A stretch of DNA of 64,000 nucleotides from Halopseudomonas xiamenensis (GTDB lineage: Bacteria; Pseudomonadota; Gammaproteobacteria; Pseudomonadales; Pseudomonadaceae): contig NZ_JACLGO010000015.1 of the NCBI RefSeq assembly GCF_014219065.1, positions 1 to 64,000 on the forward strand, written 5' to 3'. The notes below the pieces were generated by a model. The model was not told where the DNA came from. It did not search any database and worked only from the letters and a program-made list of their open reading frames with translations. Shown here piece after piece: positions 9,494 through 18,663 of the stretch. Position 1 is the first letter of the stretch; every line of letters begins with the position of its first letter. A program made the position numbers and the translations under genes.

Positions 9494-10768
9494 TCAATCC
9501 CAGATAACGTGCAACTGATGCGGGCCGCGCAATTGCGCACCGGTGATCTCGGGGGCAGGCTTCAACGGGTCGAGCCGTATATTAGGCATCATGTCCAGCA
9601 CAGCATTGAGCGCGCAGTTGATTTCCGTCTTGGCCACGAACTGACCGATACACATATGGGGGCCGAAACCAAAACCGAACGAGGGACGCGGACGACGGTC
9701 AATATCAAACACGTCCGCATTCTCATAGACGTCTTCATCGCGGTTGGCGGAGCTGACGATGCAGGAGACCATCGCGCCCTTTGGAATCTTGACGCCACGA
9801 ATCTCGGTGTCCTCTGCGGCCTGGCGAACCTTGAACGTCGCTACTGGTTCATAGCGAATGGACTCATCGATGGCCTTGTTGACCAGGCTGCGATCATTGC
9901 GTACGCGCTCCAGCAACTCGGGATTCTCGAGCAACAACGTCATCAGGGTGCCAAACGTACGCGTGGTGGTCTCCCCGGCGGCCGGTAACAGTGAGCGCAC
10001 AAAGGTAGTAATTTCGTGATCATCCAACGAGCGGCCCTCATATTCAGCCTGGATGAGACGACTGATCAGATCATCGCCTGTACCACCCTCGGCGCGACGC
10101 TCGGCGACGACCAGCTTGATCGCGTCATACAGGGCACCCACGGCTTCCATCGCTGCCTTCTTGGCAGCCTGGGCCTTGGCCGGGTCTACCTGTGGCCCAG
10201 CCAGAATGGCCAGGGCCCAAGCGGCGTACTGTTTGATCTTCTCAGGTTGGTCGTTGGGGAAGCCTATGAGCGAATAAATCACCCTGATAGGAAAATACAG
10301 AGCGAAATCCATCAGATCCGCACTCTTCTGCGGAACCAGGGGTTTGATGAATTCTTCCCGGATGACGCCGTCTATGCGATCTGCTTTCCAGCGATTGACC
10401 GTGTCCGGCATGAACACTGGCTGCAAAAGGTTGCGCATGTTCCGGTGCTGATCGCCGTCCATTGCTGTAAGGATCAGTCCGTCGAAGAACGCACCCAGAC
10501 CTTCAGCGATAAACCCGCTGGTAAATTGCGAAGCGTCTCGCATTACATGCATGACGTCGTCATATTTGAACAGCGTGAAGCATGGGCGATTCGGATCCAC
10601 CCCTGCTATGGATGGCACCCCCAGCTGCTCCATGAAATTACCTTCCATGACGGGGTTGGTTTTCCGCATCTTCGCGTAAACGGCGTGAAGGTCGATATCA
10701 CTACCTTGATAATTGCTTGCCACATCGGCAAACACCTTCTCCAGCTCGCTTTTGGGCGCATTGGACAT
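9494..10768 (-). CDS. ditQ: Cytochrome P450, CYP226-like (DitQ-type)
   Basis: A 424-residue soluble bacterial P450. The heme-binding motif FGFGFGPHMCIGQF has its axial Cys at about 373, the I-helix oxygen groove is PAAGETTTRT, and the K-helix ExxR is in ESIRYEP. It closely resembles the second P450 of this window (50564-51841) throughout. In known dit clusters two CYP226-family P450s (DitQ and DitU) oxidise abietane acids, one preferring dehydroabietic acid and the other abietic acid. It is placed last in the ditK-Q-like gene order and ends at a strong terminator. Electrons probably come from the [2Fe-2S] ferredoxin and reductase at 36.4-38.0 kb. P450 identity is certain; the ditQ label rests on motif and order. 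Confidence 0.9.
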   Translation of the reverse strand: MSNAPKSELEKVFADVASNYQGSDIDLHAVYAKMRKTNPVMEGNFMEQLGVPSIAGVDPNRPCFTLFKYDDVMHVMRDASQFTSGFIAEGLGAFFDGLILTAMDGDQHRNMRNLLQPVFMPDTVNRWKADRIDGVIREEFIKPLVPQKSADLMDFALYFPIRVIYSLIGFPNDQPEKIKQYAAWALAILAGPQVDPAKAQAAKKAAMEAVGALYDAIKLVVAERRAEGGTGDDLISRLIQAEYEGRSLDDHEITTFVRSLLPAAGETTTRTFGTLMTLLLENPELLERVRNDRSLVNKAIDESIRYEPVATFKVRQAAEDTEIRGVKIPKGAMVSCIVSSANRDEDVYENADVFDIDRRPRPSFGFGFGPHMCIGQFVAKTEINCALNAVLDMMPNIRLDPLKPAPEITGAQLRGPHQLHVIWD

Positions 10769-10867
10769 GATCGTCTCCCTTTAATATTCTATTAATTTTG
10801 TCAGGCTAGCTACAGGGTCTGAAATTCGGTCGCTGACTAAAGCTTAAGCTCCGCAGCAGCGTAATTG

Positions 10868-10888
10868 AACCCTTTTAAATATTTTGAT
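10868..10888. promoter_or_regulatory. Degenerate element A site upstream of ditQ-like P450
   Basis: AACC-N13-TGAT with an A/T-rich spacer, in the intergenic region between the P450 start and the CMD-family gene. It matches the element-A spacing but differs at two half-site bases, so support is weak. Confidence 0.3.
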
Positions 10889-10937
10889 TAACTTCCATCC
10901 CCCCACACTACCACTTGGGATTGGCTCATTCCCATAA

Positions 10938-11441
10938 TCAATATGCCTGCTGGACATAGGTCATACGCCCGCCCGCCAGCATCAGAGCGCAATACATATT
11001 GAGCTCGGTAATCTGAGGCTCACTGAAATATGGTGCCAGCGCCACATAGTGCTTGTCGTCCAGCTCCATGTAGTCGCCGGCGAAAAGACCGGCAAATGTC
11101 AGGGCAGCCTGCTCGGCGGGAGTAAACCGATCACTGTCCGTCGCCAGGCAAGCGATATCCTCTTCGCTTACCTCCTCCGACTTTCGTGCCAGTTGGCAAA
11201 CTTGGCAGGTAGTGACGCTGGCGACCTTCAGCCGCACCAGCTCGCGCACACGCTCGCTCAACAGACTGTGGAAATGAAACTGTTCTAGCAACGCGAGCCA
11301 GCCTTGCGCAAGCGCTGGACGATGCGCCCATACCTGTACTGGCACGCTGGAGCTGAGCATTCCTGACTGCAGCCCCCGCTCCAGGGTGGCTGCCAGGCTA
11401 TCTGGTAAAGCCGACAGCGGAACGGGTGAAATTCGTGACAT
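10938..11441 (-). CDS. Carboxymuconolactone decarboxylase/AhpD-fold family protein
   Basis: A 167-residue protein. The ATG at 11441, with AGGTGG close upstream, was preferred to one 29 codons earlier that overlaps the thiolase gene. The CMD/AhpD signature is the helix RELVRLKVASVTTCQVCQLARK with a CxxC pair, in a protein of family-typical length. CMD-family proteins are decarboxylases, lactonases or CxxC peroxidase-like reductases. The CxxC favours the AhpD-like branch, but the function is open. It lies between the thiolase and the P450, the place where ditP would fall in the dit order as I recall it. Confidence 0.78.
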   Translation of the reverse strand: MSRISPVPLSALPDSLAATLERGLQSGMLSSSVPVQVWAHRPALAQGWLALLEQFHFHSLLSERVRELVRLKVASVTTCQVCQLARKSEEVSEEDIACLATDSDRFTPAEQAALTFAGLFAGDYMELDDKHYVALAPYFSEPQITELNMYCALMLAGGRMTYVQQAY

Positions 11442-11476
11442 AAACCACCTCGCGCCGACCCTGGTCGGCATACTTG

Positions 11477-12652
11477 TCAGACCAGGCGTTCGATTAGCGT
11501 AGCGGTTCCCATGCCACCAGCGCAGCATATCGCCTGCATGGCGTAGCGACCGTTACGACGTTCCAGCTCATTCAACATTGAAGTCATGATCCGTGCGCCA
11601 CTTGCACCCAGAGGGTGGCCAAGGGCAATGGCACCGCCATTTACATTCAGGCGATCTGCCGACACGCCTATTTCCCTGAGCCAGGCGATAGGTACGGATG
11701 CAAAGGCTTCGTTGATCTCGAACAGATCTACATCGTCGATCTTCAGATCGGTTTTGGCCAGAATTTTACGCGTAGCCTCAATGGGACCCGTGAGCATCAG
11801 CGTTGGATCCGCGCCCACCGTTACAGTCGCTCTGATCCGCGCCCGGGGCTTCAGGCCCAAACGGGACGCCGTCTCCGCGGACATCAGCAGCAGCGCAGCA
11901 GCACCATCAGAAATTTGCGACGAATTACCTGCCGTGACTCGCCCGTTCTCCGGACGGAAGCTGGTCTTCAGGCTAGCCAGCTTTTCAAGAGAGGTGTCGC
12001 GCCGAATAGTTTCATCGGCAGTAAGCAGCCCGGTGAAACCCTCATAGCCCTTCTCGCAGTATTCGCCTGCCGGTACTGGAACAATCTCTTGTTCGAAATA
12101 CCCAGCATCCGCAGCAACGGCCGCACGACGATGGCTTTCAAGAGCGAATGCGTCCAGCTCATCACGGCTGATCTGCCATTTTTCCGCCACGCGCTCCGCT
12201 GCCTCGCCCTGGGAGGTCAGCTCGTGTCGCTCCAGCGCCATCCAGCCGAACGCTTCGCCATGTATCTCGCGGTTGCTACCCATAGGCACCCGGCTCATGC
12301 TTTCCACTCCACCGGCAATCACGATCTCTGCAGCTCCGGCTGCAATGGCGCCCACTGCAGCATGTACCGCCGCTTCACCGGAGCCGCACTTGCGGTCCAG
12401 CGTCAGGCCCGGCACAGAAGCTGGCCAACCCGCGCCCAACAGGGCCGTGCGCGCGACGTTGGCCGACTGCTCTCCGATCTGCGTCACACAACCGAAGATG
12501 ACGTCATCAATATGCTCGGCGGAAAGCCCCGTGCGCTGCAACAGCTCATTGATGACCAACGAGCCCAGGTGGTCGGCACGGACGCCAGCTAGGCTGCCGC
12601 GAAAGCGGCCAACCGGCGTGCGTACTGCGTCGACAATGACGATATCATTCAT
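11477..12652 (-). CDS. ditO: Acetyl-CoA acyltransferase (thiolase)
   Basis: A 391-residue degradative thiolase. The nucleophilic Cys is in LDRKCGSGEAAVH (about residue 90), the His in GGAIALGHPLGASGAR, and the second Cys in AICCAGGMGTA. It cleaves a 3-ketoacyl-CoA to release acetyl-CoA or another short acyl-CoA. Its ATG overlaps the stop of the 3-hydroxyacyl-CoA dehydrogenase gene (ATGA), so the two steps are translationally coupled, as for ditN-ditO. Confidence 0.92.
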   Translation of the reverse strand: MNDIVIVDAVRTPVGRFRGSLAGVRADHLGSLVINELLQRTGLSAEHIDDVIFGCVTQIGEQSANVARTALLGAGWPASVPGLTLDRKCGSGEAAVHAAVGAIAAGAAEIVIAGGVESMSRVPMGSNREIHGEAFGWMALERHELTSQGEAAERVAEKWQISRDELDAFALESHRRAAVAADAGYFEQEIVPVPAGEYCEKGYEGFTGLLTADETIRRDTSLEKLASLKTSFRPENGRVTAGNSSQISDGAAALLLMSAETASRLGLKPRARIRATVTVGADPTLMLTGPIEATRKILAKTDLKIDDVDLFEINEAFASVPIAWLREIGVSADRLNVNGGAIALGHPLGASGARIMTSMLNELERRNGRYAMQAICCAGGMGTATLIERLV

Positions 12653-13554
12653 AACGCACTTCCTTTGAGCCCGGAACCGGGAACTCGATTGCCTTCATGG
12701 TACTGATATACGCCGTACCCGGTCTTGCGCCCCAGCCGTCCGGCAGCGACCATCTTGATGATCAGCGGGCAAGGCCGAAACTTCTCACCCAGCGTTTCAT
12801 GCAAGTAACGCAGTACGGACAGGCGCGTATCCCAGCCTGTGAGATCGCCCAGTTCGAGCGGACCCATAGGGTGATTGAAGCCCATACGGAGCGCAGTATC
12901 GATATCTTCGGCGGTAGCGGTGCCCTCCTGAAGCATATACATCGCCTCATTACCCAACAGCGCAGACATGCGACTGGTAGTCAGGCCGGGAGATTCGTTG
13001 ACGATGATTGACGTCTTGCCAATCGCATCGCAAAGATCCTTGACCCTCGCGACAGTTTCATCGCTGGTAGCCAGTCCGCGAACCAGCTCGACCAGCTTCA
13101 TCTTGTGCACCGGATTGAAAAAATGCATCCCTATGAAGCGCTCGGGAGCAGGAACCGATGCTGCAATTTCGGTGACACTCAGGGCCGACGTGTTACTGGC
13201 GATGATGGCGTTATCCAACATCAGACTGGCGGCCTGCATAACCACCGCCTTCTTGATTGCAAGCTGTTCGGAAACGGTCTCCACCAGCAGGTTGGCGCCT
13301 ACAGCTGCCTCGGACAAGTCTGCATTGACCGTCAGCCGATCCAGGGCAGCCCGCCCCGTCTCTTCACTGACCTTGCCCAACCGGACACCATCACCCAATA
13401 TTTTTTCAATACTTGCATAGGCTTTCTCGAGGGCAGCGGCATTGGTATCCACCAATACTGTCTCGAAACCTGAGCTCGCGAAGGCATGGGCAATACCGGT
13501 GCCCATCAGACCTGCGCCCACTACCACTACCTTGTTGCTTTTGTCAGCACCCAT
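12649..13554 (-). CDS. ditN: 3-hydroxyacyl-CoA dehydrogenase
   Basis: A 301-residue NAD-dependent 3-hydroxyacyl-CoA dehydrogenase. The dinucleotide motif is VVVVGAGLMGTGIAHAF, the catalytic His segment is GMHFFNPVHKMKLVELV, and the C-terminal domain carries NHPMGPLELGDLTGWD. The start at 13554 (AGAGG 9 bases upstream) replaces a longer frame that would overlap the FAH gene. It oxidises a 3-hydroxyacyl-CoA to the 3-keto form for the coupled thiolase. Gene order FAH-HAD-thiolase matches ditM-N-O by position. Confidence 0.92.
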   Translation of the reverse strand: MGADKSNKVVVVGAGLMGTGIAHAFASSGFETVLVDTNAAALEKAYASIEKILGDGVRLGKVSEETGRAALDRLTVNADLSEAAVGANLLVETVSEQLAIKKAVVMQAASLMLDNAIIASNTSALSVTEIAASVPAPERFIGMHFFNPVHKMKLVELVRGLATSDETVARVKDLCDAIGKTSIIVNESPGLTTSRMSALLGNEAMYMLQEGTATAEDIDTALRMGFNHPMGPLELGDLTGWDTRLSVLRYLHETLGEKFRPCPLIIKMVAAGRLGRKTGYGVYQYHEGNRVPGSGLKGSAL

Positions 13555-13567
13555 GATAAAGAGCCTC

Positions 13568-14419
13568 TTATACATTTTTTTCACTGACCACGTTGCGTAG
13601 CGTACCAATACCCTCGACGGAGGCTTCCACGACATCCCCTGGACTCAGGAAACGTCCGGTTCCCATGCCAACACCGGCAGGTGATCCGGTGAAGAGAATA
13701 TCTCCGCAGGCGAAACTCGACCGCGCATGCACGAAAGCAATCAGCTCGCCCACATCCCAGGTCATGTCGGCCGTTGTTCCGTCCTGACGTACTTCGCCGT
13801 TTACCGCCAGTGTCAGACGCAGCTTGGGCGAGCCCTGTGGAAACTCATCCTTGGTGACAATCCACGGCCCTACACCCGTGGTGCGATCCTGGCTTTTGGC
13901 AGAAAACAGATCCATGCCAATACCTTTAGGGCCGCTACGCTGCAGATCTCGCGCACTGACGTCATTGCCCACGGTATAGCCGAGCACACAAGCAAGCGGG
14001 TTCTGCAGATCGATCTGGCTGCTGCCGATCACCGCCACAAGCTCCACCTCATGATCCAGCTCCTTGGTGAGTGGTGGGTAACGGATTGGATCATTCGCGC
14101 CAATCAAGGCACCGTAGGCCTTGAGGAAAGCGACCGGCTGGACGGGTGCGTCAAGTCCGAAATCATCCTGCAGATGCGCAAGATAGTTGGCACCCGCCAC
14201 CACCACACGATTGGTCGGATCAACTGGTGGCAGGAGCACGATATCAGCCATCGTCACTGGCTTGGCAGCCAGTGACAATGCGCTGATCCCGGCACCACCG
14301 GCGACTCGGGGTGCCCATTCCTGAAAATCACCCAGGATCGGATTGACTTCGTCATGCTCGAGATCGACGACCGCCCAGAAGGGCTTGCCGCCGTTAAAAG
14401 AGCAGCGTGCCAGTTTCAT
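13568..14419 (-). CDS. Fumarylacetoacetate hydrolase-family protein (first of three)
   Basis: A 283-residue FAH-fold enzyme. The metal-site signature is present: KAYGALIGANDPIRYPP, DHEVELVAVIG (E-x-E type ligands), GYTVGNDVSARDLQ and the loop GDILFTGSPAGVGMGTG. Family members hydrolyse C-C bonds of diketones, decarboxylate, or isomerise or hydrate products of meta-cleavage. The ATG shares one base with the stop of the amidohydrolase gene (TGATG). By order it would be ditM. Substrate unknown; two more paralogues lie at 22583-23581 and 28587-29471. Confidence 0.87.
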   Translation of the reverse strand: MKLARCSFNGGKPFWAVVDLEHDEVNPILGDFQEWAPRVAGGAGISALSLAAKPVTMADIVLLPPVDPTNRVVVAGANYLAHLQDDFGLDAPVQPVAFLKAYGALIGANDPIRYPPLTKELDHEVELVAVIGSSQIDLQNPLACVLGYTVGNDVSARDLQRSGPKGIGMDLFSAKSQDRTTGVGPWIVTKDEFPQGSPKLRLTLAVNGEVRQDGTTADMTWDVGELIAFVHARSSFACGDILFTGSPAGVGMGTGRFLSPGDVVEASVEGIGTLRNVVSEKNV

Positions 14420-15525
14420 CAGGCACCTACCTTACCGGCTGATTTGGCGGGGTCTCCCACCTTGCCGACCTTTGCCGGATCCAGGTGCAGCAGCTCACAG
14501 GCATTCTTCCACCGGATGCGATCCATATCTTCCTGGGAAAGCTTCAGATCCGAGGTCAGGTCATGACGTACTGCATCACTGCCGCCAAAATTGGAACCGT
14601 AAAGCACCCGGTCAGCACCAATCACTTCCACCATTGCCTGGCGCATGGGCACCTCGTGCAATTCGACGTCAAAATAGAAGTTACGCAGATACTCCAGGAA
14701 AGGCTTCTTGTTATAGGACACGTCAAGGTTCGGGTTGGTCTGCGCCATCCGACCGAGCTGATAGGGTACATAACCGCCGCCGTGCGTAATGTAGACCTTC
14801 AGGTTCGGGAAGCGATCGAATACACCACCGTTGATCATGTACCAGAAACATTTGGTTTCGTCGTAGTTCATGCCGACGATCGCGGTTGTTTCGTAACGGT
14901 CGGTATTGGCTTCCTTGCCCCAGGTCACTGACTGGTTGTAGCCGTGCACAAACATGGGCACATCCAGGTCACACAGCGCCTCCCAGACGGGATCCATTTC
15001 CGGCGAATCGAACTCCAGTCCGCCGAAGTTGGAACCACCGGCTACCAGGCCTTTGGCGCCCAGCTCGGTGACCGCCCGACGAATCTCCTTGGCCGCCTCG
15101 ACGGGCACGTTCAACGGTGCATGCGCCCAGAACATAAGGCGATCAGGTGCTCCGGAGCAATACTTGGCCAGTGAGTCGTTCACCGTTCTGGCAAAGGGAA
15201 CGCCAAACTCGGGTTCAGCCCAGTACATGTAGCAGTGACTTGGCACGGAGATGACCTGGGCATTCTGACCAGCGGCGTCCATCCCGGCGAGGCGGTGCTG
15301 GGGGTCAGCCCATTTGGCCATGTACTCGGCTACCTGCAGCGTTTCGCCGCGGGCGTGGGCCTCGCGCAAGGCCTTTTTCCGTTCCGGCGCGCCCAGTGTC
15401 AGAATCCATTCGCCAACACGCAGCTTTATATCGCCATCAGACTGCGATTCAAAAGCCGGCCCCCAATGCGGGTGCTGGTCGTAGTATTCCGGGTGCGGCG
15501 CATGTGCATGAAGATCGATAAGCAT
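14419..15525 (-). CDS. Amidohydrolase family 2 protein (second in window)
   Basis: A 368-residue amidohydrolase-2 protein. The start at 15525 puts the HxH metal motif at the very N-terminus (MLIDLHAHAPHPEYYDQ), as usual for the ACMSD-like family, and discards 40 upstream residues lacking homology features; AGGGA precedes the ATG. Later segments DLDVPMFVHGYNQSV, YITHGGGYVPYQLGRM and RVLYGSNFGGSDAVRHD supply the remaining ligands. It heads the leftward operon with the FAH protein, HAD and thiolase. By order it would be ditL. A decarboxylase or C-C hydrolase role in ring degradation is an inference. Confidence 0.85.
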   Translation of the reverse strand: MLIDLHAHAPHPEYYDQHPHWGPAFESQSDGDIKLRVGEWILTLGAPERKKALREAHARGETLQVAEYMAKWADPQHRLAGMDAAGQNAQVISVPSHCYMYWAEPEFGVPFARTVNDSLAKYCSGAPDRLMFWAHAPLNVPVEAAKEIRRAVTELGAKGLVAGGSNFGGLEFDSPEMDPVWEALCDLDVPMFVHGYNQSVTWGKEANTDRYETTAIVGMNYDETKCFWYMINGGVFDRFPNLKVYITHGGGYVPYQLGRMAQTNPNLDVSYNKKPFLEYLRNFYFDVELHEVPMRQAMVEVIGADRVLYGSNFGGSDAVRHDLTSDLKLSQEDMDRIRWKNACELLHLDPAKVGKVGDPAKSAGKVGA

Positions 15526-15637
15526 GAGATAAATCCCTGTTCTGATTGTTCTGGGTGAAAGCGCGCAGGCGTTGAATATCTCAATACGCCTGGCTTGCAT
15601 GCGACAGCATAATACATATTGAGCATAATTCAAAAAT

Positions 15638-15665
15638 CTGTTCAATTTTTTTGTAGTCTGAACAG
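15638..15665. promoter_or_regulatory. Inverted repeat operator candidate before the amidohydrolase operon
   Basis: CTGTTCA (15638-15644) and TGAACAG (15659-15665) are exact inverted complements separated by 14 bases, 113-140 bases before the amidohydrolase start. On the minus strand an element-A-like string (AACA-N13-TGCT, 15642 to 15622) overlaps the left arm. This stretch heads the operon and lies in the 437-base gap before the TetR gene, which otherwise shows only the stem-loop at 15906. Confidence 0.45.
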
Positions 15666-15905
15666 GTTTCTGGCGTAAAGCATCAAGTCGATTCTACCGC
15701 TCCCAACACTGGGGGAAACCAGATAACCAATTGTTTTTTAACAGATTATTTGACCAACCATGAACAAAACGCGCAGCAGTCAGCAGCGTTTCGCGGGGAA
15801 AGGTGCAGAGAAACATACGAAAAGATTGGCGAAGCGGCTTGCTACAGATTCTGTAGCAGTGTTCAAACATCGTAAACCGGAGCACTACAGCTATAACGCA
15901 AAGCG

Positions 15906-15938
15906 CATTCCAGGCCCCCAGGGCCGGGGGCGGGAATG
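15906..15938 (-). terminator. GC-rich stem-loop after the TetR gene
   Basis: CATTCC (15906-15911) pairs with GGAATG (15933-15938), with inner C5/G5 pairing across a short loop. It lies 25 bases beyond the TetR stop on the minus strand. There is no T-run, so it is a candidate terminator or stabilising hairpin only. Confidence 0.45.
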
Positions 15939-15962
15939 TTCCGGGGCAGCAGGTCCCCGAAT

Positions 15963-16673
15963 TCAGCGACGGGTTCGGGAGGTGGAACCCATGATCAATG
16001 AAGCGAAAAGTCTTTTCACCCGCACGGGCAACAGCCGCCGACCAGCTCTCTCCGGAACTAGCACCTCGCTCAGCACATAACGAATAATCATTTCGCAGAT
16101 CAACTCCCTGTCCAGCTTGACCCCAAGCCTCGCATCCCAGTCATCGAAGACGATATCCAGCGTATCCTGAAAACGAAGGATCGAATCATGAAAGATACGC
16201 CTGAAGAAACCCAGCGCATATTCCGGTGCCACAACCAGCAAACGCTGTGCCCGGCTTTGCTCCAGGTAGTCATCGATAAAGCTGATCAACGCATTGAGCC
16301 GCGCTTCAGGCTCCTCGACAGTGCTGATCGTATTGAGCAGAACCTGATGGAAATCATCCCGCTTGTGGCGGGAGAACGTATCAAGCAGATCCTCCTGGGA
16401 GGAAAAATAACGGTAGAAGGTACCGCGGGACACACCTGCCAGCTTGCACACCTCAAGAATGGAAATACGATCAGCACCAGAAAGCAGCACCACTTCTTCG
16501 GTGGCCCGCAAAATGCTGCTGATCGTTTCTTCAGATCGACGGTTGGGCTTCACTACCCGCGTTTTCCCCCCCGTCAGAACTGAATCCGGCCTACGCGCGG
16601 CACCCGAACGGCTTACTGACTCCCCCTTCCCCCTCATTACTTCAGTCTCTGCAGCTTCCTTATCAAGCATCAT
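15963..16673 (-). CDS. ditK: TetR-family transcriptional regulator
   Basis: A 236-residue regulator with a charged N-terminal extension of about 45 residues, then the TetR helix-turn-helix (ISILEVCKLAGVSRGTFYRYFSSQEDLLDTF, read as two adjacent helices) and a variable ligand-binding domain. AGGAGG lies just before two consecutive ATGs. It is divergent from the CoA ligase gene, with an element-B palindrome in between, the classic layout for a TetR repressor controlling itself and its neighbour. The ditK name is by order; the ligand could be a diterpenoid or its CoA ester (inference). Confidence 0.88.
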   Translation of the reverse strand: MMLDKEAAETEVMRGKGESVSRSGAARRPDSVLTGGKTRVVKPNRRSEETISSILRATEEVVLLSGADRISILEVCKLAGVSRGTFYRYFSSQEDLLDTFSRHKRDDFHQVLLNTISTVEEPEARLNALISFIDDYLEQSRAQRLLVVAPEYALGFFRRIFHDSILRFQDTLDIVFDDWDARLGVKLDRELICEMIIRYVLSEVLVPERAGRRLLPVRVKRLFASLIMGSTSRTRR

Positions 16674-16774
16674 GTCCCCCTCCTGTCAGCGTCATCAAAG
16701 GCTACTCTATCAGTTTAACTGGTCACAATCAGCAATTTCTGTTCAACTCAGGCTAGAGACAACGCGAAAAATAC

Positions 16775-16797
16775 AATATAGAATTAAATTCTGTATT
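16775..16797. promoter_or_regulatory. Element B palindrome between ditK and ditJ
   Basis: A 23-bp near-perfect palindrome (10 of 11 pairs match around a central A). Its 19-bp core TATAGAATTAAATTCTGTA is at 16777-16795, halfway between the divergent TetR and ligase genes. The AGAA...TTCT core recurs at 45055, 47769, 51859 and 53615. Confidence 0.7.
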
Positions 16798-16849
16798 AAA
16801 AATAAAACCACCAGACTCCCATAGTGAGCTGGCCGGAAGGAGATTTCGT

Positions 16850-18481
16850 ATGAGCGGTACTGGAAATGCAGAGACGTGGTTCGTTGGAGAGCAGGACACG
16901 GTGATCGCAGCGCTGGATCGAGCTGTTGCACGCCATCCAGAACGAGTCTTCCTCGACTTTAGCGGAGAGTTATACACTTTTCGTGATGTTGATTTAATTT
17001 CTACCAAGCTTGCCCACTCCCTGTCTGAACTGGGTGTTCAGGCTGGCCATACGGTCGTCACCATGCTGGACAACAATATTGACGCTGTTGTCTGCTGGCT
17101 GGCAGTTAACAAGCTCTGCGCTGTCAGTGTGCCCATCAATACCGCCTTGCGCGGGGAGTTCCTGCGCCACCAGATAGCCGATGCCGACACCCAGCTGCTG
17201 ATTTGCGAAGCGTCTTACCTGGAACGCGTAGCCGCCGTCGCCGGTCAGCTTGATGCCCTCAAGCTCGTTCTTCATCGCGATACACTTGAGACAGCTATCG
17301 ACTGTGCAGTTCCCGTTGCCGCGCTTGATGAGCACAGAGGTCAGGATGCGACGCCGTTTGAAGTGAAGCCAGCGCCGTCCGATCTGTCCTGTTTGATCTA
17401 CACCTCAGGCACCACCGGCCCCTCCAAAGGATGCATGGTCAGCTACAACTTCATGTGCAATCTGGCGCGCTTGCAGCTGCGTTCCGGCTCGGCAAATGAA
17501 AATGACGTCACCATCACTCCCTTGCCCCTGTTTCATATGAATGCTCTGTGCGTGACCATCATCGCCAGCATCATGGTTGGCGCCCGGGCCGCCATCCTCC
17601 CCCGCTTCTCCGTTTCCAACTTCTGGCCGGAGGTGGAACGCAGCGGTGCGACCATCGCCTCCATTCTTGGTGGCATGGGTGGGCTTCTGGCAAAAGCTCC
17701 AGACAACGATGCAATGAAGCGCTGCTACGGGCAAATTCATACTGCCCGCGGCAATCCTTACACGGAGGAAACCAAGGAAATATGGCGTTCACGCTTCGGC
17801 ACACAGCTCGTTGGCGGCAACGGCTACGGCCTTACCGAAGCCTGCGTGATTACCTCGCTTGCCGCTGGCGAGTATGCCAAGCCCGGTTCATCCGGCAAGC
17901 GCATTCCGGATTTTGACGTGCGTATCGTGGACGATAATGATCATGAAGTTCCGCCCAACGTACCGGGGGAAATCGTTGTGCGCCCGCTACGCCCGGATAT
18001 CATGTTCCAGGGGTACTGGCGCCGACCTGAAGCAACATTGGAACTGATGAGGAATATGTGGTTTCACACCGGAGACATCGGGAAGTTCGATGAAGACGGG
18101 TTTTTCTTCTTCGTTGATCGCAAGAAGGACTATCTGCGACGCCGTGGTGAAAACATATCCAGCTTCGAAATGGAGTCAGCCTTCGCCGTCCACCCGGCCA
18201 TTTCAGAAGTGGCAGTACACGCGGTACTGTCAGACAAGGGCGAAGACGATGTGAAAGTTACCGCCATTCTGCACGAGGGCGCGCAACTCGCGGAGGAGGA
18301 GCTGTTTCACTGGGCCATGGATGCAGTGCCCTATTATGCCCTCCCCCGCTATATCGAATTTCGCAGCACCTTGCCCAAGAACCCCCAAGGCCGCGTGCTC
18401 AAATACCAGTTGCGTGATGAGGGCAAGACAGAAAACACCTGGGATCTGGAAGATACCAACATCAGCGTCAAGAAACGCTGA
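16850..18481 (+). CDS. ditJ: Acyl-CoA synthetase (ANL superfamily), diterpenoid CoA ligase candidate
   Basis: A 543-residue adenylate-forming ligase that would activate a carboxylic acid to its CoA thioester via an acyl-adenylate. Motifs in order: LIYTSGTTGPSKGCM (P-loop-like A3), GNGYGLTEAC (A5), WFHTGDIGKFDEDGFFFFVDRKKD (A7-A8), RRGENISSFEMES and the catalytic Lys of NPQGRVLKYQLR (A10). AAGGAG lies 7 bases before the ATG. It is divergent from the TetR gene with element B in between and ends at a perfect stem-loop. In resin-acid degraders a CoA ligase of this kind is thought to act on the C-18 carboxyl or a later acid; which one cannot be read here. Confidence 0.9.
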   Translation: MSGTGNAETWFVGEQDTVIAALDRAVARHPERVFLDFSGELYTFRDVDLISTKLAHSLSELGVQAGHTVVTMLDNNIDAVVCWLAVNKLCAVSVPINTALRGEFLRHQIADADTQLLICEASYLERVAAVAGQLDALKLVLHRDTLETAIDCAVPVAALDEHRGQDATPFEVKPAPSDLSCLIYTSGTTGPSKGCMVSYNFMCNLARLQLRSGSANENDVTITPLPLFHMNALCVTIIASIMVGARAAILPRFSVSNFWPEVERSGATIASILGGMGGLLAKAPDNDAMKRCYGQIHTARGNPYTEETKEIWRSRFGTQLVGGNGYGLTEACVITSLAAGEYAKPGSSGKRIPDFDVRIVDDNDHEVPPNVPGEIVVRPLRPDIMFQGYWRRPEATLELMRNMWFHTGDIGKFDEDGFFFFVDRKKDYLRRRGENISSFEMESAFAVHPAISEVAVHAVLSDKGEDDVKVTAILHEGAQLAEEELFHWAMDAVPYYALPRYIEFRSTLPKNPQGRVLKYQLRDEGKTENTWDLEDTNISVKKR

Positions 18482-18489
18482 TCTCCCCT

Positions 18490-18516
18490 ATAGCTCTGCG
18501 CAATGCGCAGAGCTAT
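18490..18516 (+). terminator. Perfect 13-bp-arm palindrome after the ligase gene
   Basis: ATAGCTCTGCGCA and TGCGCAGAGCTAT flank a single central base, starting 9 bases after the ligase stop. It can fold into a long hairpin. The following bases are not a T-run, so it is a probable but non-canonical terminator. Confidence 0.6.
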
Positions 18517-18663
18517 CACTCTCATGACCGCTGCCCACAGCTCCGCAGCTGTCTGAAGCCAAGAGTATCTGAGGCATGAGTTACTACCAGGCAACAGAAG
18601 ATCTGCGAGAAAGGCATTAAGGGCCTCGGATCCTTCTGATCCAGACCCTCCACACAACCGAAC

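Noticed and set aside
11615-12592. 325-codon plus-strand frame
   Set aside because: Antisense to the thiolase gene with its complete active-site motifs; product unrecognisable.
18490-18516. Palindrome after the ligase gene as another regulator operator
   Set aside because: It is GC-rich, lies right after a stop codon and forms a hairpin; it matches none of elements A, B or C.
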